A stretch of DNA of 64,000 nt from CBDAQV01 sp965199335. GTDB lineage: Bacteria; Pseudomonadota; Alphaproteobacteria; CALMVH01. The stretch spans positions 434,001 to 498,000 of the forward strand of contig CBDAQZ010000003.1 in the NCBI GenBank assembly GCA_965199335.1, written 5' to 3'. Positions within the stretch are counted from its first letter, which is position 1; each line of letters begins with the position of its first letter. Shown here piece by piece: positions 29,751-37,964 of the stretch. Both the position numbers and the translations under genes were made by a program. A model generated the notes under the pieces. It did not search any database, was not told the origin of the DNA, and worked only from the letters and a program-made list of their open reading frames with translations.

Positions 29751-29838
29751 GTCATTCCGGATGCGCAGCGTCCAGAGTCCATCGTCTGGCCGATTTGCGA
29801 AAGCGTATGGAGTGCGTCGCTTCACGACGGAACGATAG
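29751..29838. repeat. Short inverted-repeat element, copy 2 (about 88 bp)
   Basis: Starts with the identical GTCATTCCGGATGCGCAGCG as copy 1 and ends CGCTTCACGACGGAACGATAG, same orientation. Two internal bases are missing and the right terminal repeat is eroded (GGAACGAT against GGAATGAC). It separates the transglutaminase remnant from icd, whose stop lies 10 bp away. Confidence 0.75.
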
Positions 29839-29847
29839 GGGCAGCAC

Positions 29848-31056
29848 TTATAGTGCCCGTCCCAGCCCCTCCGCCAGCCTGTCGATGAACTGCGTCGTCG
29901 TCAGCCACGATTGATCGGGACCGATCAGAATCGACAGATCCTTGGTCATGTGGCCCGCTTCCACCGTGTCGACGCAGACCTTCTCCAGCGTCTGCGCGAA
30001 GGCGACCACGTCCGGCGTGTCGTCGAACTTGCCGCGATACTCCAGCCCGCGCGTCCAGGCGAAGATCGAGGCGACCGGGTTGGTGCTGGTTTCCTTGCCC
30101 TGCTGCCACAGGCGGTAATGCCGCGTCACGGTGCCATGCGCCGCCTCGGCCTCGACCGTGTTGCCGTCGGGCGTCAGCAGCACCGAGGTCATCATGCCCA
30201 GGCTGCCGAAGCCCTGCGCCACCGAGTCGGACTGCACGTCGCCGTCGTAGTTCTTGCACGCCCACAGGAAGCCGCCTTCCCACTTCATCGCCGAGGCGAC
30301 CATGTCGTCGATCAGGCGATGCTCGTAGGTCAGCTTCGCGGCGTCGAAAGCAGTCTTGAATTCAGCTTCGTAAATCGACTGGAAGATATCCTTGAACTTG
30401 CCGTCATAGGCTTTCAGGATCGTGTTCTTGGTCGACAGGTAAAGCGGATATTTGCGCTGCAGCGCGTAGTTGAAGCAGGCGCGCGCGAAGCCGACGATCG
30501 ACTCGTCGACATTGTACATGCCCATGGCGACGCCGGGCCCCGTGAACTTGAACACCTCGTGTTCCTCCGCCGCCCCACCGTCCGGCGTGAACACTAGCTT
30601 CAGGGTACCCGGCCCCGGTATCTTCAGATCGGTCGCCTTGTACTGGTCGCCGAAGGCATGGCGGCCGATGATGATCGGCTTGGTCCAGCCGCCGACGTAG
30701 CGCGGCACGTTCCTGCAGATGATCGGCTCGCGGAAGACGGTGCCGTCCAGGATGTTGCGGATGGTGCCGTTGGGCGACTTCCACATCTTCTTCAGCCCGA
30801 ACTCCTTCACCCGCGCCTCGTCCGGCGTGATAGTGGCGCATTTGATGCCAACGCCATATTGCGCGATGGCGTTGGCGGAGTCCACCGTCACCTTGTCCTC
30901 GGTACGGTCGCGCTCCTCGATCCCCAAATCGTAGTATTTCAGGTCGATGTCCAGGAACGGCAGGATCAGCTTGTCCTTGATCGCCGCCCAGATGACGCGG
31001 GTCATCTCGTCGCCGTCCAGCTCGACAACGGGGGTCTTTACCTTGATCTTGTTCAT
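29848..31056 (-). CDS. icd: NADP-dependent isocitrate dehydrogenase
   Basis: 402 aa, the length of the eukaryote-like (IDP1-type) homodimeric enzyme common in alphaproteobacteria. Visible features are VVELDGDEMTRVIW at the N-terminus, the substrate loop KSPNGTIRNILDGTVFREPI, GRHAFGDQY, and ANYDGDVQSD-type metal region (CKNYDGDVQSDSVAQGFG), then EAEAAHGTVTRHYR. It oxidises isocitrate to 2-oxoglutarate and CO2 in the TCA cycle, making NADPH. Its ATG overlaps the stop of the LOG-family gene by one base, so the two are translationally coupled. Confidence 0.97.
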   Translation of the reverse strand: MNKIKVKTPVVELDGDEMTRVIWAAIKDKLILPFLDIDLKYYDLGIEERDRTEDKVTVDSANAIAQYGVGIKCATITPDEARVKEFGLKKMWKSPNGTIRNILDGTVFREPIICRNVPRYVGGWTKPIIIGRHAFGDQYKATDLKIPGPGTLKLVFTPDGGAAEEHEVFKFTGPGVAMGMYNVDESIVGFARACFNYALQRKYPLYLSTKNTILKAYDGKFKDIFQSIYEAEFKTAFDAAKLTYEHRLIDDMVASAMKWEGGFLWACKNYDGDVQSDSVAQGFGSLGMMTSVLLTPDGNTVEAEAAHGTVTRHYRLWQQGKETSTNPVASIFAWTRGLEYRGKFDDTPDVVAFAQTLEKVCVDTVEAGHMTKDLSILIGPDQSWLTTTQFIDRLAEGLGRAL

Positions 31057-31703
31057 CAGCGTATATCCGTTTGAACGACAGGCTCATGCGTGTCCATGGA
31101 CAGCAGGAAGCCCATGACTTCGTCGACCGTGGTGGCGACGTTGAACAGGTGCGTGTAGCTGGCCGGGGCGAAGCCCGATTCAACCATGTGCGCGATCAGT
31201 TTCAGCAGCGGCTCCCAATAGCCGTCGACGTTGAAGATGACGATAGGATGGTTGTGCAGTCTCAGATGCTTCCAGGTGATGATCTCGAAGCATTCGTCCA
31301 TGGTGCCGAAGCCGCCAGGCAGGATGACGAAGGCCTGCGAGCGGTCCGCCATCATGCGCTTGCGCGTGTGCATGCTGTCGACCACGATCAGCTCGGTCAG
31401 GGAATTGTGCTGCGGCTCGATGTCGTGCAGGTGCTGCGGAATGATGCCGATGGCCTCGCCGCCCGCATCCATCACGGCGTCCGCGACCACGCCCATCAGG
31501 CCGACGCGGCCGCCGCCATAGACCAGGCGCACGCCGCTCTTGGCCATGATCGTGCCGAGCTCGGCCGTGATTTCGGCAAACATCGGGTCGGCGCCATGGG
31601 AGGAACCGCAATAGACACAGGCGGTGCGGGTTGGTATCGGCACGCCCACGGTCAGGGCGGCGGGGATGGCTTCGTTGAAGTTGGGATCGTCTGAAATCGT
31701 CAT
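31056..31703 (-). CDS. LOG-family nucleotide 5'-monophosphate phosphoribohydrolase
   Basis: 215 aa. It has the lysine-decarboxylase-like Rossmann motif VYGGGRVGLMGVVADA and the family signature PGGFGTMDECFEIITW, the catalytic and phosphate-binding segments that hydrolyse nucleoside 5'-monophosphates (cytokinin-activating LOG in plants, housekeeping YgdH/PpnN-like in bacteria). The arginine/glutamate pair is in MHTRKRMM and TMDE. It precedes icd with a one-base overlap. The natural substrate in this organism is unknown; cytokinin production should not be assumed. Confidence 0.9.
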   Translation of the reverse strand: MTISDDPNFNEAIPAALTVGVPIPTRTACVYCGSSHGADPMFAEITAELGTIMAKSGVRLVYGGGRVGLMGVVADAVMDAGGEAIGIIPQHLHDIEPQHNSLTELIVVDSMHTRKRMMADRSQAFVILPGGFGTMDECFEIITWKHLRLHNHPIVIFNVDGYWEPLLKLIAHMVESGFAPASYTHLFNVATTVDEVMGFLLSMDTHEPVVQTDIR

Positions 31704-31833
31704 AAGTCTTGATCTGGTGTCGCGTTGGTAGTGTTTCGAGTATTAACCCATATGGTAAGCAACCCTTTAACGATTTGACCGCGCTGTAACAACCGCCTTG
31801 CAGGAAACGCCGGATTTGCCCATAGAAACTCAT

Positions 31834-32055
31834 ATGAATCGATTTGCAAACCGCGCCAGCGTCATCGCCGGCTGTCTAATCCTTGCCGGCTGTGTCGCCG
31901 CGCACGAGCAGTCGACCCAGCACGAGGCGGTGGAATACCAGGTCCAGCAACGCGATTCGACCCGTTGCGCCGATCTAGGCATGTTGCCGGGCTCCGACGA
32001 GTTCAACGCCTGCATGGCCAAGCTGGAAGGCGCGCCCCAGTCCGCCACTCACTGA
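31834..32055 (+). CDS. Small predicted lipoprotein, 73 aa
   Basis: Starts at ATG 31834: MNRFANRASVIAGCLILAGC is a type II signal peptide with lipobox LAGC, so the mature protein of about 54 residues should be lipid-anchored at Cys20. The mature part (VAAHEQSTQHEAVEYQVQQR ...) contains CADLGMLPGSDEFNACMAKLE, a motif with two cysteines seen in small alphaproteobacterial lipoproteins of unknown function. It stands alone; its 3' end overlaps the convergent RHH gene by 7 nt. Confidence 0.72.
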   Translation: MNRFANRASVIAGCLILAGCVAAHEQSTQHEAVEYQVQQRDSTRCADLGMLPGSDEFNACMAKLEGAPQSATH

Positions 32056-32261
32056 CCGGCGCGGACCGATTCCAGCACGAACACCCTGAGCGCGCTGGAC
32101 AGGTTGCTCTGGCGTTCGGTGTCGACCGCCGCTACCAGAGCCGCCAGCGATATCCCGCGCCCCTCCGCGATCCGGCGCAGTTCCCGCCAGAACGGCTCCT
32201 CGAGGCTGATCGAGGTGGAATGCCCCGAGATGGTCAGCGAGCGCTTGACGATTTTAGTCAC
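32049..32261 (-). CDS. Ribbon-helix-helix (RHH_4) protein, 70 aa
   Basis: Starts with GTG at 32261, overlapping the end of fumC by 8 nt. The sequence VKRSLTISGHSTSISLEEPF, WRELRRIAEGRGISLAALV and SNLSSALRVFVLE matches the RHH_4 family: a beta-strand followed by two helices that dimerise to bind DNA. Members are small putative transcription regulators, often of unknown target. Coupling to fumC suggests cotranscription but not necessarily shared function. Confidence 0.85.
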   Translation of the reverse strand: MTKIVKRSLTISGHSTSISLEEPFWRELRRIAEGRGISLAALVAAVDTERQSNLSSALRVFVLESVRAGQ

Positions 32262-33654
32262 TGGGATTCAGCATATCTTGCGGACGAACCCATTGCTCGA
32301 ATTGTTCGACAGTAAGAAACCCAAGTTCCACAGCAGCGTTTCTAAGTGTCTTGTTTTCGGCATAGGCTTTTTTGGCGACCTTTGCGGCGTTGTCGTAGCC
32401 GATGTGCGGGTTTAGGGCCGTGACCAGCATGAGGCTACTATCCAAGAGGCGGCCAATTCGCTCTTCCCGTGCCTCGATGCCATAGAGGCAATTATTGTAA
32501 AAGCTGTAAACGGCATCGGCCAGGAGCTGAATTGACTGCAGGACATTGTATATGATTACCGGCTTGAAGACGTTTAGTTCGAAATGGCCTGTAGCCCCTG
32601 CAATCGTTACAGCGACGTGATTACCCATTACCTGTGCCGCGACCATCGTCATCGCTTCCGATTGGGTTGGATTGACCTTGCCCGGCATGATCGATGATCC
32701 GGGCTCGTTTTCAGGCAAACGCAGTTCGCCTATGCCGCAACGAGGACCCGATCCCAACAGGCGGATGTCATTGGCGATTTTCATCAATGAGCATGCGATT
32801 GTGTTTAAAACACCCGATAGCTCGACCAGCGCGTCGTGTGCGGCCAAAGCTTCGAACTTGTTTTCCGCGGTGCGGAAAGGAAAGCCGGTGATCTCGGCCA
32901 CTTTCGCGGCAAAAAGCTCGGCAAAGCCTTCTTTGGTATTCAACCCTGTGCCGACGGCCGTTCCGCCTTGGGCAAGCTGTAGCAGGCGGGGCATCACGCT
33001 ATCCAGCCGGTCGATCCCGTAACGGACCTGCGTTTCGTAGCCGGAAAACTCCTGCCCCAGAGTCATAGGCGTAGCATCCTGCAAGTGAGTGCGCCCTACT
33101 TTGATAATATTCTGAAACTCTTCGATTTTCTTTTGCAGAGTACTCTGCATTCCTTTCAGGCTTGGTTTAAGATTCGTCTCGACGCCGAGTACCGCAGCGA
33201 TGTGCATTGCGGTAGGAAAGCTGTCGTTCGAAGACTGGCCCATATTGACGTGGTCGTTGGGATGGACCGGCGTCTTTGACCCTATCGTGCCATCCAGCAT
33301 TTCGATCGCGCGATTCGAGATTACTTCATTGAGATTCATGTTGGTTTGCGTACCGGAGCCGGTTTGCCAGACCACAAGAGGAAAATGCTCCCTCAATTTG
33401 CCCGCTGAAACCTCTTCGGCAGCGTCCACGATAGCCTGACCTATCTTACCATCCAGAACACCCAGCTCCATGTTGGCCAAGGCGGCGGCTTTCTTCTGCA
33501 GTCCGAATGCCATGATAAGGGCCTCCGGCATGCGTTCGCTGCCGATCTTGAAGTTCTGCAGCGAACGTTGCGTCTGCGCGCCCCAGTAGCGGTCGGCCAG
33601 AACCGCGACTTCGCCCATCGAATCGCTTTCCATGCGCGTGGTTTTGCCTGCCAT
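32254..33654 (-). CDS. fumC: Class II fumarate hydratase
   Basis: 466 aa. The superfamily signature GSSIMPGKVNPTQSE is present, together with GSGTQTNMNLNEVISNRA, HPNDHVNMGQSSNDSFPTAMH and GRTHLQDATPMTLGQEFSGY. It hydrates fumarate to malate in the TCA cycle without an iron-sulphur cluster. Base composition is visibly lower in GC than the flanking genes (for example 40% in 33121-33180), and codon choice uses many A/T-ending codons, so it may have been acquired from a lower-GC donor. It lies between the RHH gene and, divergently, the GT-C array. Confidence 0.96.
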   Translation of the reverse strand: MAGKTTRMESDSMGEVAVLADRYWGAQTQRSLQNFKIGSERMPEALIMAFGLQKKAAALANMELGVLDGKIGQAIVDAAEEVSAGKLREHFPLVVWQTGSGTQTNMNLNEVISNRAIEMLDGTIGSKTPVHPNDHVNMGQSSNDSFPTAMHIAAVLGVETNLKPSLKGMQSTLQKKIEEFQNIIKVGRTHLQDATPMTLGQEFSGYETQVRYGIDRLDSVMPRLLQLAQGGTAVGTGLNTKEGFAELFAAKVAEITGFPFRTAENKFEALAAHDALVELSGVLNTIACSLMKIANDIRLLGSGPRCGIGELRLPENEPGSSIMPGKVNPTQSEAMTMVAAQVMGNHVAVTIAGATGHFELNVFKPVIIYNVLQSIQLLADAVYSFYNNCLYGIEAREERIGRLLDSSLMLVTALNPHIGYDNAAKVAKKAYAENKTLRNAAVELGFLTVEQFEQWVRPQDMLNPSD

Positions 33655-33736
33655 CCGTCAAATCCCCCATATCGTGTCTTGATCCATCGGCGCGATGCCC
33701 GCACCATGCAACCGGCAACGCACGAGGTAAAGAGAC

Positions 33737-35143
33737 GTGAATTCGACACGGCCGGACATATCCGAGCGGAATTTCCGCATCATCGGGGTGGCGATCCTCG
33801 TCCTGGCGCTGATCCTGCGGCTGATCGGGGCGCGGGGCGACCTGGGCCAGGACGAAATCCTGAGCCTGAGCACCGTCGCAAAGGTGAAGCGGATCGACAG
33901 GATATTCTGGGCGGTCAATTTCGACAACAACCACCCGCTGAACTCGGCATGGCTGTACATCGTCGGCGCGCATGCCTCCTATCTGGTCCTGCGCGCGTTT
34001 TCCATCGCGCTGGGCCTTGGCACCGTGGTCGCGGCGGGAATCTGGGGTGCGCGGCGCAGCCGGGTCACGGGACTGATCGGCATGTTGCTGATGGCGACAT
34101 CGTATTTCATGGTCAACTACCAGTCCGAGGCCCGCGGCTATGCCGGCCTGGTTCTGTGCATGCTGCTGGCGTCAATGGCGCTGGAGTCTATCCTGGAGGG
34201 CAAGGATCGCCGCCTGCCCCTCGCCTTCGCGCTGCTGGGCGGATTCCTGTTCCACCCCTACGTGATCTTCGCCGGGGCGGCGATGGCCGTGACCTGCCTG
34301 TGGATCGTATGGAAGCGGGAACGCAGCCTGCAGGGGGCCGCGGAGTTCACGCTGCGCACATTCACCTGGTCGCTGATCATGGGTGCGATCGCGGTCTCGC
34401 CGATCCTGCTGCTGAGCTACACGGTCGGCGATGTGCTGCCCTTTCACTGGCCTGTCTTCCTGGCGACGTACGGCGATGCCGCGGGATTTTCGGTGGCACT
34501 GCCCGAACTGCATCGCAGCTATGTCTATGCCGGCATAAGCGTGGTCCTCGCCATCGGCCTGTTCGTGAAGAAACCGGAGGATTTTCGCGCTACGCTTTAC
34601 CTCTGCATGCTGGTCGTCGTGCCCGGCGTGTTGTCCCTAGGGCATCTGCCGAACCTGACCTATCCCCGGCATCTGACGATGGTGGCGCTCGCCTTCTTCC
34701 TGATCTGCGCCGATCTGCTGGGATGGGCCTGGGCACTGAACGCAAAAGCGCGCCTTGCCGCCGCCATCGTGGTGCTGGCTGTCGTCGTCGGCAACGGCCT
34801 GAACCTTCAAAAATTCTACGCCAGTACGCGCGGGCATTACGAACAGGCGGTGCTGGCCATGACCGCAAACGGCCCGGCGACCTATGCCGTCAGCATGGGC
34901 CATCTGACGAACATGGTCGATTATTACGCCGCACGGAATAATCGAACCGCGACCTACCCGCCGCTTTCCGAATGGTGCACGACCCCACCGGACTGGTACC
35001 TGATGGATCGCGTCGTGCCGGCGGCGACGCCGAAGGAAATCGTCATCGGACCGAAGGAATGCCGCATAACCTATGCCAGGCCGGCGGACTATCCGGTCTG
35101 GGGGCTGACCGGCCTTGAATGGCTGCTGTATCGCCGCCAATGA
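33737..35143 (+). CDS. GT-C-like polytopic glycosyltransferase, array copy 1
   Basis: 468 aa, GTG start with GAGG 9 bp upstream. About ten hydrophobic segments; the first large periplasmic loop holds GDLGQDEILSLS and FDNNHPLNSAWLYIVG, then QSEARGYAGL near residue 135. These fit the ArnT/PMT (GT39, PMT_2-like) class, in which an acidic pair after TM1 is catalytic and the donor is a polyprenyl-phosphate sugar. The C-terminal about 110 residues form a soluble domain with GRGHYEQAV-like RGHYEQAVLAMTANGPATY, EWCTTPPDWYL and IGPKECRIT (two cysteines conserved in all five copies) and end VWGLTGLEWLLYRR. First of five tandem paralogues; acceptor unknown. Confidence 0.82.
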   Translation: MNSTRPDISERNFRIIGVAILVLALILRLIGARGDLGQDEILSLSTVAKVKRIDRIFWAVNFDNNHPLNSAWLYIVGAHASYLVLRAFSIALGLGTVVAAGIWGARRSRVTGLIGMLLMATSYFMVNYQSEARGYAGLVLCMLLASMALESILEGKDRRLPLAFALLGGFLFHPYVIFAGAAMAVTCLWIVWKRERSLQGAAEFTLRTFTWSLIMGAIAVSPILLLSYTVGDVLPFHWPVFLATYGDAAGFSVALPELHRSYVYAGISVVLAIGLFVKKPEDFRATLYLCMLVVVPGVLSLGHLPNLTYPRHLTMVALAFFLICADLLGWAWALNAKARLAAAIVVLAVVVGNGLNLQKFYASTRGHYEQAVLAMTANGPATYAVSMGHLTNMVDYYAARNNRTATYPPLSEWCTTPPDWYLMDRVVPAATPKEIVIGPKECRITYARPADYPVWGLTGLEWLLYRRQ

Positions 35144-36543
35144 GCCTACGCTCCTACCGCCTGTGCGCGGCGGCGATCCTGCTGCTGGCGGCAGCGCTGC
35201 GTATCTGCGGCGCGATGGGCGACCTGGGCCAGGACGAGATCACCAGCGTCACCCTGGTCGGTCGGATAGACCGGATCGATAAGGTTTTCTGGGCCATCAA
35301 CGTCGACAACAACCATCCGATGAATTCGGCGTGGCTGTATATCGTCGGATCCAAAGCGCCGTTCCTTGTCATGCGCGCGTTCTCGATCGCGCTGGGCGTC
35401 GGTTGCGTCGCGGCGGCCGGCGCGTGGGGATTGAGGCGCAGCCGGTTCACCGGCCTGGTCGCGATGATGCTGTTCGCGACCTCGTACCTGATGGTCGGCT
35501 ACGGGTCGGAGGCACGCGGTTATTCCGGTTTGATCCTGTGCACGATACTGGCGGCGATGGCGCTGCAGGATACGCTGGACGGCAAGGATCGAAGGCTTGT
35601 CTTCGGTCTTTATGCCGTATGCGGCTACCTCTTCCATTTCGACATGTGCTTGGTGCTGGTCGCATTCGGCATCTGCTGCTTCTGGGTGTCTTGGCGGCGC
35701 TCGACCAGCCTGGCTGCCGCCTTCAATACCAGCCTGCGCATCTTCGCATGGCCGGTGGCTTTGCTGACGCTGGCGATCCTGCCGGTGGTCTTCGGGGGTT
35801 TCAGCGTCGGCAGTGTCAGCCCGTTCGACCTCGGCCGCTTCATGAAGGCCTACGATCTCTCGCTCGAATGCGCGCTGAACCTGCCGGGCCTGACGCTGCC
35901 GTTCTCGGACATCGTGCTGTGCGCCGTCCTGGCGACGGCATGGTTCATCCCGCGCCAGCGCGAAACCTGGCCGGCGCTCTATGTCTCCTCGATCGTCGCA
36001 CTGCCATTGCTGATCTGGGCGGCGCATGTGCCGAACACCAATTATCCGCGTCATGAAATTCCCTGCGACGTCGCTTTTGTCCTGCTCGGCGCCGACATCG
36101 CGGGATGGGCATGGCAACGCGGCAGAACCTCACGGGTCGTCACGATTGCGTTCCTGGTCGCGATCATGGCCGGCAACGGCATTCTGCTGGCGAAGTTCTT
36201 TCGCATCGGCAGGGGAGATTACAGCGCCGCCGTTGCCCGCATGACCGCGGAGGGACCGGCGACATACGCCATGGCCTCGCCCCAGCTGTCGTTCATGGTG
36301 CAATACTTTGCGGACAGGCTGGGCGCGACGCCACCGGTCGATGTACCCGAAACCAGCTGGTGCGAAAAAGGTGCGCCGCAATGGCTGATCCTCAACCGCG
36401 CCGGCAAGCAGGCATTGCCGGCCAGCGGCATCGAGTGGGGACCGGCAGGCTGCCAGGCGCATTACGAGGAACGACAGGTCTATCCGTCATGGGGCCTTAC
36501 CGGCGTGACCTGGATATTGTTCAGGCAAACGGCCGCGCGATGA
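35140..36543 (+). CDS. GT-C-like polytopic glycosyltransferase, array copy 2
   Basis: 467 aa from ATG 35140, overlapping copy 1 by 4 nt (ATGA). It is closest to copy 1: GDLGQDEITSVTLV, NVDNNHPMNSAWLYIVGS, GSEARGYSGLILC, and the same FSIALGVG segment. The C-terminal domain retains GRGDYSAAVARMTAEGPATY, SWCEKGAPQW and WGPAGCQAHY, ending SWGLTGVTWILF. Copies 1 and 2 therefore form one subgroup (QDE, HPxNSAWLY), against copies 3-5 (LDE, HFLNSLW). The WCxx...PDW part is altered (GAPQW), suggesting relaxed or changed specificity. Confidence 0.82.
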   Translation: MSLRSYRLCAAAILLLAAALRICGAMGDLGQDEITSVTLVGRIDRIDKVFWAINVDNNHPMNSAWLYIVGSKAPFLVMRAFSIALGVGCVAAAGAWGLRRSRFTGLVAMMLFATSYLMVGYGSEARGYSGLILCTILAAMALQDTLDGKDRRLVFGLYAVCGYLFHFDMCLVLVAFGICCFWVSWRRSTSLAAAFNTSLRIFAWPVALLTLAILPVVFGGFSVGSVSPFDLGRFMKAYDLSLECALNLPGLTLPFSDIVLCAVLATAWFIPRQRETWPALYVSSIVALPLLIWAAHVPNTNYPRHEIPCDVAFVLLGADIAGWAWQRGRTSRVVTIAFLVAIMAGNGILLAKFFRIGRGDYSAAVARMTAEGPATYAMASPQLSFMVQYFADRLGATPPVDVPETSWCEKGAPQWLILNRAGKQALPASGIEWGPAGCQAHYEERQVYPSWGLTGVTWILFRQTAAR

Positions 36544-37964
36544 ACGAACTTTCAGAAACGCAAAAGAACCGGCTGTTCTGGCTCGCCGCCGGATTGATCG
36601 TCGCCCTGGCGTTCGTCATGCGCATCGTTGCGGCAAACGGCGAACTGTGGCTTGACGAAATCTGGAGCCTGAAACTTCTGGAGCCTATCAGAAGCCCGGA
36701 TCAGATATTCTGGAAGATCAATCACGCCAACAATCATTTCCTCAACTCGCTGTGGATGTACGAGCTGGGACCCGATGCGCCCGGTCTCTTGCTGCGCTTG
36801 CCGGCAGTCTTGTTCGGTACGGCGATGGTCGCGGCGGCAGGATACTGGAACATCCGGCGCGGCCGTTTCGCCATCCTGACGGCAATGCTGTTGATCGCCG
36901 TATCCTATATCATGGTCGATCTGGGATCGGAGGCGCGCGGCTATGCCGGGCTGCTGCTGGCCACTCTGCTCGCCCTCCGATTTGTCGAGGACGCGACAGA
37001 CGGCACAGATCGAAAATGGCTTCTCGGCCTTGTCATATTGTTTGGCATGCTGTCGCAGATATTGATGATCATGGCGATCGTCGTCCTTGTCGCCTGGGCG
37101 TTGTGGAGCATGACGAAACGCAATGGCGATTTCCTGCATGCCGTTCGCGGTACGACGCTGCTTTTTCTTCCTGCGCTGGTGCTGACGTCGCCCATCGTCA
37201 TCGTGGTCGGTCGCGCGGTTCTACGGCACCAGTTCACCATTGGCCCCCGTTACGATTTCGATCCGGAGAATTTTATTCATGGCTTCGGGCGGTTGATCGA
37301 ATCCTGTCTCAAGCTGCCTGTTCTCGACAATGCTCTGACCTATGCAGCAGTGGCGCAGATTGTCGGGGTGGCGTGGTATCTTCAACGCAACCGCGCGGAC
37401 TGCCGACCGGCCCTGTACCTGATCGGCATCACTCTGATCCCGTTGCTGATGTTCATGGCGCATATGCCGGTCGCAACGCTCGCGCGGTATTTCATCTTCA
37501 GCGGCATGGCATTGATGCTGCTGATCGCCGATATGGCCGGCTTTCTATGGCAAAATGCAAATCGCGCCCGTCTTGCCGCCCTTTGTCTGCTGGCGGTGCT
37601 GATGGCGGGAAATGCGGTTTTCCTGTACAAGTTCTACCAGAACGGTCGCGGCCATTATCGCGAGGCGATGGCGGCAATGACGGTAGATGGCGTTGCCCGC
37701 TATGGCGCGCCGGATTATCATAACGCGATCGTCGAGCAGCATTTTGCGCGTGAGCTGGGTATCACCCCCGAATATGTACCCTTCGATCGCTGGTGTGCCG
37801 CGCCGCCACCCTTCCTTCTGCTGTACCAGGAAGATCACGAAGCACCCGCAGCGAAAACTCGTTTCGGCCCGGCATCCTGTCCTGCAAGCTTTGACTCTCC
37901 TCAGCTTTTTCCTGCCTGGGGTCTTTCCGGCAGCAGCTGGATCGTCTATCGGCGGTCGCCATGA
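36540..37964 (+). CDS. GT-C-like polytopic glycosyltransferase, array copy 3
   Basis: 474 aa from ATG 36540 (4-nt overlap with copy 2). Membrane topology as in its neighbours. Motifs are GELWLDEIWSLKLL, INHANNHFLNSLWMYELG and GSEARGYAGLLL; the second has alanine where the others have aspartate (HANNH rather than HDNNH). The C-terminal domain shows GRGHYREAMAAMTVDGVARY, RWCAAPPPFLLLY and FGPASCPASF, ending AWGLSGSSWIVY. GC is slightly lower than in copies 4 and 5. A member of the second subgroup. Confidence 0.82.
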   Translation: MNELSETQKNRLFWLAAGLIVALAFVMRIVAANGELWLDEIWSLKLLEPIRSPDQIFWKINHANNHFLNSLWMYELGPDAPGLLLRLPAVLFGTAMVAAAGYWNIRRGRFAILTAMLLIAVSYIMVDLGSEARGYAGLLLATLLALRFVEDATDGTDRKWLLGLVILFGMLSQILMIMAIVVLVAWALWSMTKRNGDFLHAVRGTTLLFLPALVLTSPIVIVVGRAVLRHQFTIGPRYDFDPENFIHGFGRLIESCLKLPVLDNALTYAAVAQIVGVAWYLQRNRADCRPALYLIGITLIPLLMFMAHMPVATLARYFIFSGMALMLLIADMAGFLWQNANRARLAALCLLAVLMAGNAVFLYKFYQNGRGHYREAMAAMTVDGVARYGAPDYHNAIVEQHFARELGITPEYVPFDRWCAAPPPFLLLYQEDHEAPAAKTRFGPASCPASFDSPQLFPAWGLSGSSWIVYRRSP

